A model generated the notes under the pieces. It saw only the letters and a program-made list of their open reading frames with translations. It ran no database searches and was not told the origin of the DNA. The translations under genes were made by a program, and so were the position numbers. Below, piece after piece: positions 16,969 through 25,537 of a DNA stretch of 54,296 bases; position 1 is the first letter of the stretch, and every line of letters starts with the position of its first letter. Origin of the DNA: UBA724 sp049596815. GTDB lineage: Bacteria > Bacteroidota > Bacteroidia > Flavobacteriales > Flavobacteriaceae. The stretch spans positions 1 through 54,296 of the forward strand of contig JBMYLY010000004.1 of NCBI GenBank assembly GCA_049596815.1, read 5' to 3'.

Positions 16969-17700
16969 TTATGCCAAAAGAAGTTGGGTTACAAAATAGT
17001 TTACAACGATAATCACAACCGAGCTCCATACAAAAGCGACGGTGCTGGCCTTACCGACCTCCAAAGCGCCGCCTTTCATATAATAACCGTGATAGGAGGG
17101 GATGGTGGCCAAAATCATGGCAAACAAAAAAGTTTTGATAAAAGCATAGACCACATGAAAAGGTCTAAAATCTAATTGTATGCCTTCGATAAAATCTGCG
17201 CTACTCGAAAAGCCGCCGTAAATGGTGGCTGCCCAGCCTCCAAATACGCCCAAAAACATGGAGAGATTGATGACAAAAGGCAACAACATCATGGCAATGA
17301 CTTTTGGGAAAACCAAATAATTAATCGAGTTGATGCCCATCACTTCAAGTGCATCGATCTGCTCAGTGACACGCATGGTTCCTATGCTGGAGGTGATAAA
17401 AGAACCCACTTTTCCTGCCAAAATAATCGACATAAAAGTGGGGGCAAACTCCAAAATGACCGATTGACGCGTGGCAAAGCCCACCAGATTTTTTGGAATC
17501 AGGGGGTTTTCGATATTAAGCGCTGTCTGTATGGACACCACTCCGCCAACGAAAAAGGATAAAAAACCCACAATGCCCAACGAGCCTATGATCAGGTCTT
17601 GGGTGTCTTTGAGTATCAGTCTGCGCATGATTTTCCCTTTGGTAGGCTTGACAAAAATCATGCGAATCATCAGGAAATATTGACCAATGTGTTTGAGCAT
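16969..17700 (-). CDS. MlaE family ABC transporter permease
   Basis: A 243-residue permease from ATG at 17700 (GTG at 17706 is an alternative). Typical MlaE stretches: GSLGIVGFLSFFVGGVVSIQTAL, the coupling region FITSSIGTMRVTEQIDALEVMG, and LVFPKVIAMMLLPF. With the ATPase downstream it forms the inner-membrane core of an Mla-like phospholipid/lipid transport system that supports outer-membrane asymmetry (family knowledge). A weak -7-like TACTTTCG lies 11 nt upstream of the ATG on the minus strand (17712-17719). Confidence 0.9.
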   Translation of the reverse strand: MLKHIGQYFLMIRMIFVKPTKGKIMRRLILKDTQDLIIGSLGIVGFLSFFVGGVVSIQTALNIENPLIPKNLVGFATRQSVILEFAPTFMSIILAGKVGSFITSSIGTMRVTEQIDALEVMGINSINYLVFPKVIAMMLLPFVINLSMFLGVFGGWAATIYGGFSSSADFIEGIQLDFRPFHVVYAFIKTFLFAMILATIPSYHGYYMKGGALEVGKASTVAFVWSSVVIIVVNYFVTQLLLA

Positions 17701-17767
17701 ATTCACCCTACGAAAGTAAAAAATAATGTTTGCTTAGAGGTAGAAGGCTCAATAAAATAATCCAAGC

Positions 17768-18115
17768 TTAGCGCGAGGAGCTTCCGACGTACCGAACAGG
17801 TGTATGGATGTCATGCCCGATAAGGTTTTTAAGAGATGCCCGACTAAGTATCTACAAGTGTGTGGAAGACTCCGGTTTTCACAGGAGTGACATGTTGAAA
17901 AGACGTCCTGTTGTCATGCCCGCCAGAATGACTTGTCGGGCTGGCCTCACCATGATGCGGCATCCACCAAGGTTTTTAAGAGATACCCGACACAGTATCT
18001 ACAAGTGTGTGGAAGACTCCGGTTTTCACTGGAGTGACATGTTGAAAAGACGTCCTATTGTCATGCCGCACCATAATGCGGCATCCATCAAGTTAGCGCG
18101 AGGATCCTCCTCGTG
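17768..18115. repeat. Repeat-rich spacer: two 99-bp copies plus palindromes
   Basis: 17822-17920 and 17969-18067 are 99-bp direct copies, 147 bp apart, differing at 5 positions. TTAGCGCGAGGA occurs at both edges (17769 and 18093). Palindromes are embedded: ATGCCGCA-CCATAA-TGCGGCAT (18063-18084) and AGCGCGAGGA/TCCTCGTGCT (about 18095-18117). An intact plus-strand ORF across the copies simply translates the repeat twice. This looks like a dispersed intergenic repeat family. The remainder of the 474-bp spacer (17701-18174) shows nothing else. Confidence 0.85.
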
Positions 18116-18174
18116 CTAATCACCTACACATCAATCTCGTATGGGAGGGAGGCGATTTTAGGGACTATGCCGTT

Positions 18175-19230
18175 TTAAAGTTGGTAGGTAATCGCATTGA
18201 TATTCATACCGGCGCCTACACTGGCAAAAATGACCACATCTCCTTTTTCTAGCTTGTGTTCTGGGTACTGGTCTTTAAGCACCATATCGTAGAGCGTGGG
18301 CACGGTCGCAACAGAGCTGTTTCCGAGTTTTTGAATGCTCATGGGCAATATGTCTTGAGGTACGGGTTCTCTGTAGAGGCGGTAAAATCGCTTGACGATG
18401 GCTTCATCCATTTTTTCATTGGCCTGATGGATAAAGATTTTTTTGAGGTCTTGTATGGATTTTCCACTGGCATCCAAACAGGCTTTCATCGCCTGAGGCA
18501 CATGGCTTAATGCAAATTCATAGACTTTTCGGCCATGCATTTTGATAAACTGGTCGGCTTTGTCATTTTGACGATAGGATTTCCCGGCGTAGATATAATA
18601 GGTTTCGTCTTGGGTATATGTGGCTGATTCGTGCGCCAAAATACCCCCTGTATCGTCTGAATGTGCGAGGATGGTGGCACCTGCACCGTCGGCAAAGATC
18701 ATAGAATCCCTGTCGTTAGAGTCTACCACCCGCGAAAGGGTCTCTGCGCCTATGACCAAACAGCGTTGGGCCATACCCGATTTGATAAAGGCCTGTGCCT
18801 GAATCATCCCCTCTACCCAGCCTGGGCAACCAAAAATGACGTCATATGCAACACAACTTGGATTTTTTATTCCTAGGCTTTGTTTTACTCGCGCCGCCAA
18901 GGCAGGAAGCATATCGGATTGAAGTTGTCCGGAGCGCACATCTCCAAAATTGTGTCCAACAATGATGTAGTCTAGTGTTTCCGGGTCAATTTGAGCGTCC
19001 TCAATAGCTATTTCGGCTGCAAAAAACGCCAAATCACTGGTCATGTGATGGTCTTTGGCATAGCGACGTTCTTCTATACCAGTGATCGATTTGAATTTTT
19101 CTATGATCACATCGTTCCCAACTTCAAAAGCAGATCCGTCAGCGTTGTGAAAATGGTGGTTTAAAAAATCTGCGTTGGTTGTCACCTGTTCAGGGATATA
19201 ACTTCCGGTTCCAATGATTTTTGTGCTCAT
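18175..19230 (-). CDS. 3-oxoacyl-ACP synthase III (FabH/KAS III) family protein
   Basis: A 351-residue KAS III-fold protein from ATG at 19230. The longer frame to 19311 is rejected because a near-perfect promoter (19251-19280) lies inside it. The catalytic triad is complete: Cys135 in FGCPGWVEG, His268 in FIHQANEKM, Asn304 in KLGNSSVATV. KAS III enzymes condense an acyl-CoA with malonyl-ACP. It is longer than housekeeping FabH and not linked to other fatty-acid genes, so it may be a secondary paralogue with another starter substrate. The substrate is unknown. Confidence 0.85.
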   Translation of the reverse strand: MSTKIIGTGSYIPEQVTTNADFLNHHFHNADGSAFEVGNDVIIEKFKSITGIEERRYAKDHHMTSDLAFFAAEIAIEDAQIDPETLDYIIVGHNFGDVRSGQLQSDMLPALAARVKQSLGIKNPSCVAYDVIFGCPGWVEGMIQAQAFIKSGMAQRCLVIGAETLSRVVDSNDRDSMIFADGAGATILAHSDDTGGILAHESATYTQDETYYIYAGKSYRQNDKADQFIKMHGRKVYEFALSHVPQAMKACLDASGKSIQDLKKIFIHQANEKMDEAIVKRFYRLYREPVPQDILPMSIQKLGNSSVATVPTLYDMVLKDQYPEHKLEKGDVVIFASVGAGMNINAITYQL

Positions 19231-19250
19231 AGGTGGTTTGTCGGTATACC

Positions 19251-19280
19251 CAAAGCTATATAGAATTCTACCATATTCAA
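19251..19280 (-). promoter_or_regulatory. Promoter of the KAS III-like gene
   Basis: On the minus strand TTG (19278-19280), 19 nt, then TAGCTTTG (19251-19258): an exact match to the Bacteroidota TTG-N19-TAnnTTTG promoter. The ATG at 19230 follows after 20 nt. Confidence 0.8.
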
Positions 19281-19382
19281 CTTCACAGCAAAAAATGACT
19301 ACGATGTTCAATTACATATATGTGAATTTCGAAAATTAAAGAATTAGAAGAAAATAAATATAAAGTACTGTTAATGTGTATA

Positions 19383-22241
19383 TTAACTTTCTATTTCTTC
19401 GGTTTCATAACTTGAAATAGGTGCGCAAGTACAAATCAGGTTACGATCCCCAAAGGCTTCGTCTACACGTCGCACACTTGGCCAAAACTTATTATTGCGC
19501 ACAAATTCCAACGGGTAGGCCGCCTCTGATCTGCTGTAAGGGAAGGGCCATTTGTCGGCTGATATGATTTCAAGCGTATGGGGTGCGTTGCGCAATATGT
19601 TGTCGGTTTGTTGGGCATCACTGCCCTCTATTTCGAACCGAATGGCAATCATCGCTGCACAAAATCGGTCGAGCTCTTCTTTGTTTTCACTCTCTGTGGG
19701 TTCAATCATCATCGTGCCCGGTACGGGGAAAGATACGGTGGGTGCGTGGAAGCCATAGTCCATCAGGCGTTTGGCAATATCAACTACTTCAACCCCTTTT
19801 TCTTTAAAAGGTCTGCAGTCAATGATAAACTCATGTGCTGCCCGTCCTTTTTCTCCAGAATAGAGAATGGGATAGTGTTTTTCGAGTTTGGTTTTGATAT
19901 AGTTGGCATTAAGAATGGCCAATTCAGTACTTTTTGTCAACCCTTCGGCACCTAGCATACAGATGTAGGCGTATGAAATCAAACAGACCAAGGCAGATCC
20001 CCAGGGTGCGGCCGAAATGGTATATGCATTTTCAGTGGACTGTTCCCACATAGGGTGTTTGGGTAAGAAAGACACCAAGTGTTCTGCAACACAAATGGGC
20101 CCTACGCCCGGTCCGCCCCCTCCATGGGGGATGGCAAAGGTTTTGTGCAGGTTGAGGTGACACACATCTGCCCCAATGATTGCCGGATTGGTCAAACCTA
20201 CTTGGGCGTTCATATTGGCGCCATCCATATAAACTTGCCCGCCACATTGGTGAATGATATTGGTGATTTCTTGAATTGAGGATTCAAATACGCCATGTGT
20301 GGATGGGTAGGTGACCATAAGTGCGGCCAAATGCGCTGCATGTTCGTGGGCTTTTTCTCGCAAATCATCCAGGTTGATGTTTCCGTGTTTGTCTGTGCCC
20401 ACCACAACGATTTTCATCCCAGCCATCACTGCCGAGGCAGGGTTGGTGCCATGGGCTGAAGAGGGAATCAGGCAGATGTTACGGTGGTGGTCATTGCGAG
20501 ACTGGTGGTATGCGCGAATCACCATCAGCCCGGAAAATTCACCCTGCGCACCCGAATTGGGTTGTAGTGAGGTGCCCGAGAACCCAGTAACCTCTGTCAA
20601 ATAATCCTCCAGTGCTGACAGCATTTTTTGATAGCCTGTGGCTTGGTCTTGGGGCGCAAACGGATGTATGCTGTTCCATTGGGGGGTACTGAGTGGAAGC
20701 AATTGGGAAGCAGCATTGAGCTTCATGGTACATGAACCCAAAGGAATCATACTGTGGTTTAGCGACAGGTCTTTTCTTTCCAACTGTTTGATGTAACGCA
20801 TCAACGCAGTTTCGGATTGGTATTTGTGGAAAACCTCTTGTGTCAGGTAGGGGCTATTGCGTTTTAGATTTTCGGGAATCCCAGTAGGGTTGGATGCTGA
20901 AAAATCCAAATCCCCATCAATATTCAATGATTTTTTAAAGATTTCTACTATTTGACGTACATCATCGTCCTCGGTGGTTTCATTGAGGGATATACTCAAG
21001 TTGTTTTCGTCTATATAATTGAAATTGACCCCATATTTTAAAGCCATTTCACGCACGTTTTCGGTTTCAACCGCCAGGTTTAACGTGTCAAAAAATGTGT
21101 TGTTTTTAACCACAATACCAAGTTGGGTAAGTGCATGGTGTAAAACAGCTGTTTTGTGATGTATTTTTTCAGCAATCTGACGAATTCCTTTGGGGCCATG
21201 GAATATTGCGTACATCCCCGCCATAACAGCTAGCAATACTTGCGCTGTGCAAATATTCGAGGTGGCGCGGTCGCGTTTGATGTGTTGTTCTCGGGTCTGT
21301 AGGGCCATCCGCAGCGCATAGGCACCTGAGAGGTCCTGGGTCACTCCAATAATTCTGCCGGGCACACTTCTTTTGTACTCAGTTTTGGTGGCAAAAAATC
21401 CGGCGTGGGGTCCTCCATATCCCAGTGGTATACCAAAACGTTGGGAACTGCCCACCACCACGTCGGTGCCATATGCTCCGGGTGCTTCCAACAGCACCAA
21501 ACTCATCAGATCTGCCACCACTACGGTTTTCGCCCCAGCAGTCTGTGCGGTTGAAAGGATTTTATCGAGCTCACAAATCGTTCCGTACTTGCCGGGATAC
21601 TGTACCAGCACTCCAAAATAAGAATCTGTATAATCTATGTCAGAGACATCTCCCAAAACCAGCTCTATTTCCAAGGGTACAGCGCGGGTTTCTAGAACAG
21701 CCCATGTTTGTGGCAATACATTTTTGTCCACAAAAAAGCGATGGAGCCCCGCTTTCTTTTGAGCACTCGATCGCAACGCATACAACATCCCCATGGCTTC
21801 GGCAGCAGCGGTGCTTTCGTCTAAAAGCGATGCGTTTGCCAACGGCATACCGGTCAGCTCACAGATCATTGTTTGAAAATTGAGCACCGCTTCTAGGCGC
21901 CCTTGCGCAATTTCTGCCTGATAGGGCGTATAGGCTGTGTACCAGCCTGGGTTTTCAAGTATGTTGCGCTGAATCACGGCAGGCAGATGCGCCGGATGAT
22001 AGCCAAGACCTATGTAATTTTTATAGATTTTGTTTTCATTGCCCAAGGCTTGGATATGGTGAGCATACACCGCTTCCGACATGGGTTCCGGGAGTTGCAT
22101 TTTGTTCTTGCTACGAATGTTTTCCGGGATGGTTTGTGCGCATAGATCGTGTAATGAGTCTGCTCCTATTTCTTGAAGCATTTCTTTCACCTCGTCTGCT
22201 CTTGGTCCTAGATGTCTGTATGCAAAATGTTCCGTATTCAT
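19383..22241 (-). CDS. gcvP: Glycine dehydrogenase (decarboxylating), P protein
   Basis: A 952-residue single-chain P protein of the glycine cleavage system. The N-terminal half has the family features AYTPYQAEIAQGRLEAVLNF and YGGPHAGFFATK. The C-terminal half has the PLP lysine in CHLNLHKTFAIPHGGGGPG (Lys700). The enzyme decarboxylates glycine and passes aminomethyl to the lipoyl H protein. Full-length and intact. No gcvT or gcvH is adjacent, and no glycine-riboswitch-like leader was seen in the 91 bp upstream; a -7 element lies at 22261-22268. Confidence 0.97.
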   Translation of the reverse strand: MNTEHFAYRHLGPRADEVKEMLQEIGADSLHDLCAQTIPENIRSKNKMQLPEPMSEAVYAHHIQALGNENKIYKNYIGLGYHPAHLPAVIQRNILENPGWYTAYTPYQAEIAQGRLEAVLNFQTMICELTGMPLANASLLDESTAAAEAMGMLYALRSSAQKKAGLHRFFVDKNVLPQTWAVLETRAVPLEIELVLGDVSDIDYTDSYFGVLVQYPGKYGTICELDKILSTAQTAGAKTVVVADLMSLVLLEAPGAYGTDVVVGSSQRFGIPLGYGGPHAGFFATKTEYKRSVPGRIIGVTQDLSGAYALRMALQTREQHIKRDRATSNICTAQVLLAVMAGMYAIFHGPKGIRQIAEKIHHKTAVLHHALTQLGIVVKNNTFFDTLNLAVETENVREMALKYGVNFNYIDENNLSISLNETTEDDDVRQIVEIFKKSLNIDGDLDFSASNPTGIPENLKRNSPYLTQEVFHKYQSETALMRYIKQLERKDLSLNHSMIPLGSCTMKLNAASQLLPLSTPQWNSIHPFAPQDQATGYQKMLSALEDYLTEVTGFSGTSLQPNSGAQGEFSGLMVIRAYHQSRNDHHRNICLIPSSAHGTNPASAVMAGMKIVVVGTDKHGNINLDDLREKAHEHAAHLAALMVTYPSTHGVFESSIQEITNIIHQCGGQVYMDGANMNAQVGLTNPAIIGADVCHLNLHKTFAIPHGGGGPGVGPICVAEHLVSFLPKHPMWEQSTENAYTISAAPWGSALVCLISYAYICMLGAEGLTKSTELAILNANYIKTKLEKHYPILYSGEKGRAAHEFIIDCRPFKEKGVEVVDIAKRLMDYGFHAPTVSFPVPGTMMIEPTESENKEELDRFCAAMIAIRFEIEGSDAQQTDNILRNAPHTLEIISADKWPFPYSRSEAAYPLEFVRNNKFWPSVRRVDEAFGDRNLICTCAPISSYETEEIES

Positions 22242-22260
22242 AGCATGAAAAGTCTACACA

Positions 22261-22268
22261 CAAATTTA
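22261..22268 (-). promoter_or_regulatory. -7 promoter element of gcvP
   Basis: Minus-strand TAAATTTG (plus-strand CAAATTTA) exactly fits TAnnTTTG, 19 nt before the gcvP ATG. The -33 position is not a clear TTG. Confidence 0.5.
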
Positions 22269-22332
22269 ACATTTTGTGGTTTGAGACCCATTTTTTTGGT
22301 CTTACATATCAACAAAGTTTTTAACGTCACCT

Positions 22333-23187
22333 GTGTTATCTTTAGTGAAATTTTTTTATCAAATTTTGTTCCAAAAATTTTTCTCTTTTTATGTTCAATC
22401 CAGCCTGCATGTGGGCTTGGCGGTTTTATGCCTACTGACCATCACCCATTTGGAATTCGACTGGTCTTTGACACTGCCACTGGTGGTGTTTGTTTTTTGC
22501 AGCACGGTTTTGACCTATAATTTTATTAGATATGCCACGGCAGCTCCGTCCTATTTTTTTGTCAAAGGGAAGCGGCAAAAATCCATCAGAGCTTTGAGCT
22601 ACCTCTGTGGTATGGTCTGTGGGGTTTTTTGTATTTATTTGCCTTTGTCCTTGTTGTGGGTTGCTTTTGGGTTGGGGGTTATAAGTTTTTTATATGTTTT
22701 TCCTCTCACGACTAGGTCTCGAGGTTTTCGCAATGTCAAGCACGTTAAGACGATGATGGTGGCAACGGTCTGGGCTTCTGTAAGTGTGGTTTTGCCTTGG
22801 GTTACCAATGAGGTTCCGTGGACATCACTTCATTTGATTTTTTGGTGCCAAATGTTTTGTTGGACTTTGGCCACACTCATCCCTTTTGAAATTCGTGATA
22901 TGCAATGGGATGATCCTTCCATTCGAACCCTTCCTCAAAGTATTGGAATTTCAGGAGCTAAGTTGGTGGGATATTTGGCAGTAGGAGGTGTGTTTGTTCT
23001 CGAACTGTGGCGCTCTATGTGGGAATGGACAGCGGTTTTGGGTACAGCTGTGGTGTGCTTGATAGTTGTGGGTATGCTATGGAACACCAAGGCCAAACAG
23101 ACGACTTATTATGCAGCCTTTTGGGTAGAGTCTTTGCCTGTCGTGTGGCTGTTGGTTAAAACAATTGAAAAGGGATCAGGAATTTAA
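22333..23187 (+). CDS. UbiA-like multi-pass membrane protein (degenerate prenyltransferase family)
   Basis: About 284 residues with roughly eight membrane helices. The layout recalls the UbiA prenyltransferase family: the first motif region is TYNFIRYA (Asn63) and the second is FEIRDMQWDD (185-194) followed by RTLPQSIG. The first Asp-rich motif of active UbiA enzymes is absent, so catalysis is doubtful. The start is uncertain: GTG at 22333 or GTG at 22345 (MKFFYQILF), since no ATG fits. It is divergent from gcvP and overlaps the convergent purE by 12 bp. Confidence 0.65.
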   Translation: MLSLVKFFYQILFQKFFSFYVQSSLHVGLAVLCLLTITHLEFDWSLTLPLVVFVFCSTVLTYNFIRYATAAPSYFFVKGKRQKSIRALSYLCGMVCGVFCIYLPLSLLWVAFGLGVISFLYVFPLTTRSRGFRNVKHVKTMMVATVWASVSVVLPWVTNEVPWTSLHLIFWCQMFCWTLATLIPFEIRDMQWDDPSIRTLPQSIGISGAKLVGYLAVGGVFVLELWRSMWEWTAVLGTAVVCLIVVGMLWNTKAKQTTYYAAFWVESLPVVWLLVKTIEKGSGI

Positions 23188-23658
23188 ATCCTTGCTTGAG
23201 CGTAAAACCTTTTCTTTGAGCCCTTCTTTATATTCGATGATTTTATCTTGCAGCGCTTTGTCGGTTACTGCCAAAATCTGAGCGGCGAGTATTCCCGCAT
23301 TTTCAGCGCCGTCCAAGGCCACCGTAGCCACGGGCACACCTGCTGGCATTTGCAATATAGACAAGACAGAATCCCAACCATCTATAGAATTACGCGATTT
23401 TACAGGCACTCCAATCACAGGAAGCGGACTTGTTGCGGCTACCATTCCCGGCAGATGCGCAGCACCGCCAGCACCGGCAATGATTACACCGATTCCTTTT
23501 TGATGGGCTGTCTGTCCGAAGTCCATCATCTTTTCAGGGGTTCTGTGTGCGGATACAATATCAACATGCGTTTCTACCCCCAATTTTTTCAAAAATTCGA
23601 TGGCTTTTTCCATGACAGGCATGTCTGATTGGCTGCCCATGATAATTCCTACTTTCAT
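23176..23658 (-). CDS. purE: N5-carboxyaminoimidazole ribonucleotide mutase
   Basis: A 160-residue class I PurE with GSQSDMPVM (about 8-16), the active-site SAHRTPEKM (about 39-47) and AGAGGAAHLPGMVAA. It converts N5-CAIR from PurK into CAIR in purine synthesis. It follows purK on the same strand after 81 bp, so the two successive enzymes are linked. Its TGA stop lies 12 bp inside the 3' end of the convergent UbiA-like gene. Confidence 0.96.
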   Translation of the reverse strand: MKVGIIMGSQSDMPVMEKAIEFLKKLGVETHVDIVSAHRTPEKMMDFGQTAHQKGIGVIIAGAGGAAHLPGMVAATSPLPVIGVPVKSRNSIDGWDSVLSILQMPAGVPVATVALDGAENAGILAAQILAVTDKALQDKIIEYKEGLKEKVLRSSKDLNS

Positions 23659-23739
23659 CTGTTGGTATTATCGTCAGATGGAACACCTATTGTTGTTCTG
23701 CTGTGTGTTATATCAGTCAAAAATAGGTATTTCATGCTA

Positions 23740-24876
23740 TTAGGTTTTTACTCGGATGTGTTTTTTGAGCCTTGTCGCCTGATGGCGTAGTGTGTCGAGA
23801 TTTTCCCCTGTGATGGTAATATGTCCCATTTTACGCATGGGTCGAGTTTCTTTTTTACCGTATAAATGGGGTTGTGCTTGGGGCATGGAAAGTAATTCTT
23901 CCAAATTTTCATAGACCACAGGACCCGAATGACCGATATCTCCCACCAAGTTGATCATAATGGTTGGAGAAAGAAAAGCCGTATCACCAAGGGGAAGATC
24001 CAAAATAGCTCGTAGGTGTTGTTCAAACTGAGAGGTCATGGCACCTTCAATACTCAAGTGGCCACTGTTGTGGGGTCTAGGCGCTACTTCATTGACCAAA
24101 ATGGCACCTTCTTTGTCTAAAAAAAGTTCTACTGCCAATAGCCCGACATGATTTAGAGCTTCCGTTACCTCTATGGCCAGCTTTTGACAATGTTGTTGCT
24201 GCGCATCGGAAAGCGTCGAGGGATAAAAGACGTATTCTACTTGGTTGGCCTTGGAGTTAAACTCCATCTCTACCACTTCGTAACATTTTATTTCCCCTTT
24301 GGACGAACGAGCCACTATAACCGAGACCTCTCTGTCAATTTCAACAAGGTCTTCGATCAAACATGGTACTTCGGGAACCGCGTCCCAGTCTTCCCGATTG
24401 TTTATTTTTTTGACGCCATAACCATCGTACCCAAACCGACTGCTTTTCCATATGCAAGGCGCGTTGATTTCTTCCCACTTGGGTTTGTTTGTCCAAGTGC
24501 TAAATGCTGCGGTCGGGATGTTGTGAGTTGCGTAAAATTCTTTTTGTTGGATTTTATCCTGTATAACAGACAACGCCTCAGGTCTGGGATAGACTTTTAC
24601 TCCTTTTTGTGTTAGGGCAGCAAGGGCGTCGACATTGACATTTTCAATTTCTATGGTCAACACATCCATTTGAAGACCAAAATCATACACGGTCTGATAG
24701 TCCATAAGGTCACCTACAGCGAAATGGTCGGCCAACAATCGGGCAGGGGCAGCGGGGCTAGGGTCCAAAACAGACGTATGAATGTCCCACTGACGGCACT
24801 TTGACAAAAGCATTTTTCCAAGTTGACCACCACCAAGTATGCCCAATCTTTTCGAAGAAGAGAAAAAGTGCTCCAT
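23740..24876 (-). CDS. purK: N5-carboxyaminoimidazole ribonucleotide synthase
   Basis: A 378-residue ATP-grasp enzyme: RLGILGGGQLGKML near the N-terminus, WKSSRFGYDGYGVKKI in the ATP-grasp region, and the catalytic end LVNEVAPRPHNSGHLSIEG. PurK makes N5-CAIR from AIR, bicarbonate and ATP, the substrate of PurE encoded downstream. The -7 element sits 5 nt before the ATG (24882-24889), so the mRNA may be leaderless. It is divergent from adk. Confidence 0.96.
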   Translation of the reverse strand: MEHFFSSSKRLGILGGGQLGKMLLSKCRQWDIHTSVLDPSPAAPARLLADHFAVGDLMDYQTVYDFGLQMDVLTIEIENVNVDALAALTQKGVKVYPRPEALSVIQDKIQQKEFYATHNIPTAAFSTWTNKPKWEEINAPCIWKSSRFGYDGYGVKKINNREDWDAVPEVPCLIEDLVEIDREVSVIVARSSKGEIKCYEVVEMEFNSKANQVEYVFYPSTLSDAQQQHCQKLAIEVTEALNHVGLLAVELFLDKEGAILVNEVAPRPHNSGHLSIEGAMTSQFEQHLRAILDLPLGDTAFLSPTIMINLVGDIGHSGPVVYENLEELLSMPQAQPHLYGKKETRPMRKMGHITITGENLDTLRHQATRLKKHIRVKT

Positions 24877-24881
24877 GGGTG

Positions 24882-24889
24882 CAAAATTA
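24882..24889 (-). promoter_or_regulatory. -7 promoter element of purK, adjacent to ATG
   Basis: Minus-strand TAATTTTG (TAnnTTTG), ending 5 nt before the purK ATG at 24876. Transcription would start at or near the A of ATG. Confidence 0.5.
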
Positions 24890-24937
24890 CATTTAATTCC
24901 TCAATCGTTTGGAACGAATTTGTTTCTCTTAAAAAGA

Positions 24938-24945
24938 TATCTTTG
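24938..24945 (+). promoter_or_regulatory. -7 promoter element of adk
   Basis: TATCTTTG matches TAnnTTTG and ends 18 nt before the adk ATG. TTTG at 24919-24922 is a possible -33 but at a short 15-nt spacing. Confidence 0.5.
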
Positions 24946-24963
24946 CAGCGTAATCATCACCCT

Positions 24964-25536
24964 ATGAAAAACATCATCCTTTTTGGAAAGCCCGGAGCCG
25001 GGAAAGGTACGCAGGCCGCATTTTTAAAAAACCAATTCAACTTGGTGCACATTTCTACCGGAGACGTGTTTCGATACAATATCAAAAACCAAACTGAGCT
25101 GGGCAATTTGGCCAAGTCGTATATGGACCGTGGGGATTTGGTTCCCGATGAGGTTACCATCCAAATGTTGGAGTCTGAAGTGGAAAAGGCTCCCGATGCT
25201 GCAGGCTTTATTTTCGATGGCTTTCCAAGAACGACGGCTCAAGCTGAGGCTTTGGATGCATTTTTATCTAGCAAAGACATGTCCATAAGCGCCACAATCG
25301 CCTTAGACGTTGATGAGGATTTGTTGGTAGCGCGTTTGTTAAAGAGAGGGCTGGAAAGTGGCCGTACCGATGATCAGGACGCCCAGAAAATTCGCAACCG
25401 TTTTGAAGAGTACAATGCCAAAACCGCCCCTTTGATTGATTATTATAAGAATCAGAACAAATTTTATGAACTCGATGGTGTAGGTGAAATTTCTGAAATC
25501 ACAGCGCGCTTGACCAATATCGTAGCACAACTGTAG
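24964..25536 (+). CDS. adk: Adenylate kinase
   Basis: A 190-residue kinase from ATG at 24964. The open frame continues to 24823, but that extension overlaps purK and has no family similarity. P-loop GKPGAGKGTQ (8-17), the AMP-binding STGDVFRYNI, and FDGFPRTTAQAEAL. It is the short form without the long zinc-binding LID insertion. It interconverts ATP+AMP and 2 ADP. obgE starts one base after the adk stop, so adk-obgE-TPR-mpl looks like one operon. Confidence 0.96.
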   Translation: MKNIILFGKPGAGKGTQAAFLKNQFNLVHISTGDVFRYNIKNQTELGNLAKSYMDRGDLVPDEVTIQMLESEVEKAPDAAGFIFDGFPRTTAQAEALDAFLSSKDMSISATIALDVDEDLLVARLLKRGLESGRTDDQDAQKIRNRFEEYNAKTAPLIDYYKNQNKFYELDGVGEISEITARLTNIVAQL

Positions 25537-25537
25537 C

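Noticed and set aside
16967..17029. N-terminal extension of the ABC ATPase
   Set aside because: Lies inside the permease gene; the ATPase fold begins at the ATG at 16966, 2 bp after the permease stop.
17822..18067. Repeat pair considered as a CRISPR array
   Set aside because: Units are 99 bp, only two copies, with a spacing of 147 bp and internal mismatches; there are no cas genes.
17808..18119. Plus-strand ORF of 103 codons between mlaE and the KAS III gene
   Set aside because: It translates the 99-bp repeat twice, has no family similarity and no ribosome binding site; it is a by-product of the repeat.
22242..22332. Glycine riboswitch upstream of gcvP
   Set aside because: The gap is only 91 bp with a -7 element 19 nt from ATG; there is no room for an aptamer.
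24823..24963. N-terminal extension of adk
   Set aside because: Overlaps purK, contains the adk -7 element, and the adenylate kinase fold starts at the ATG at 24964.
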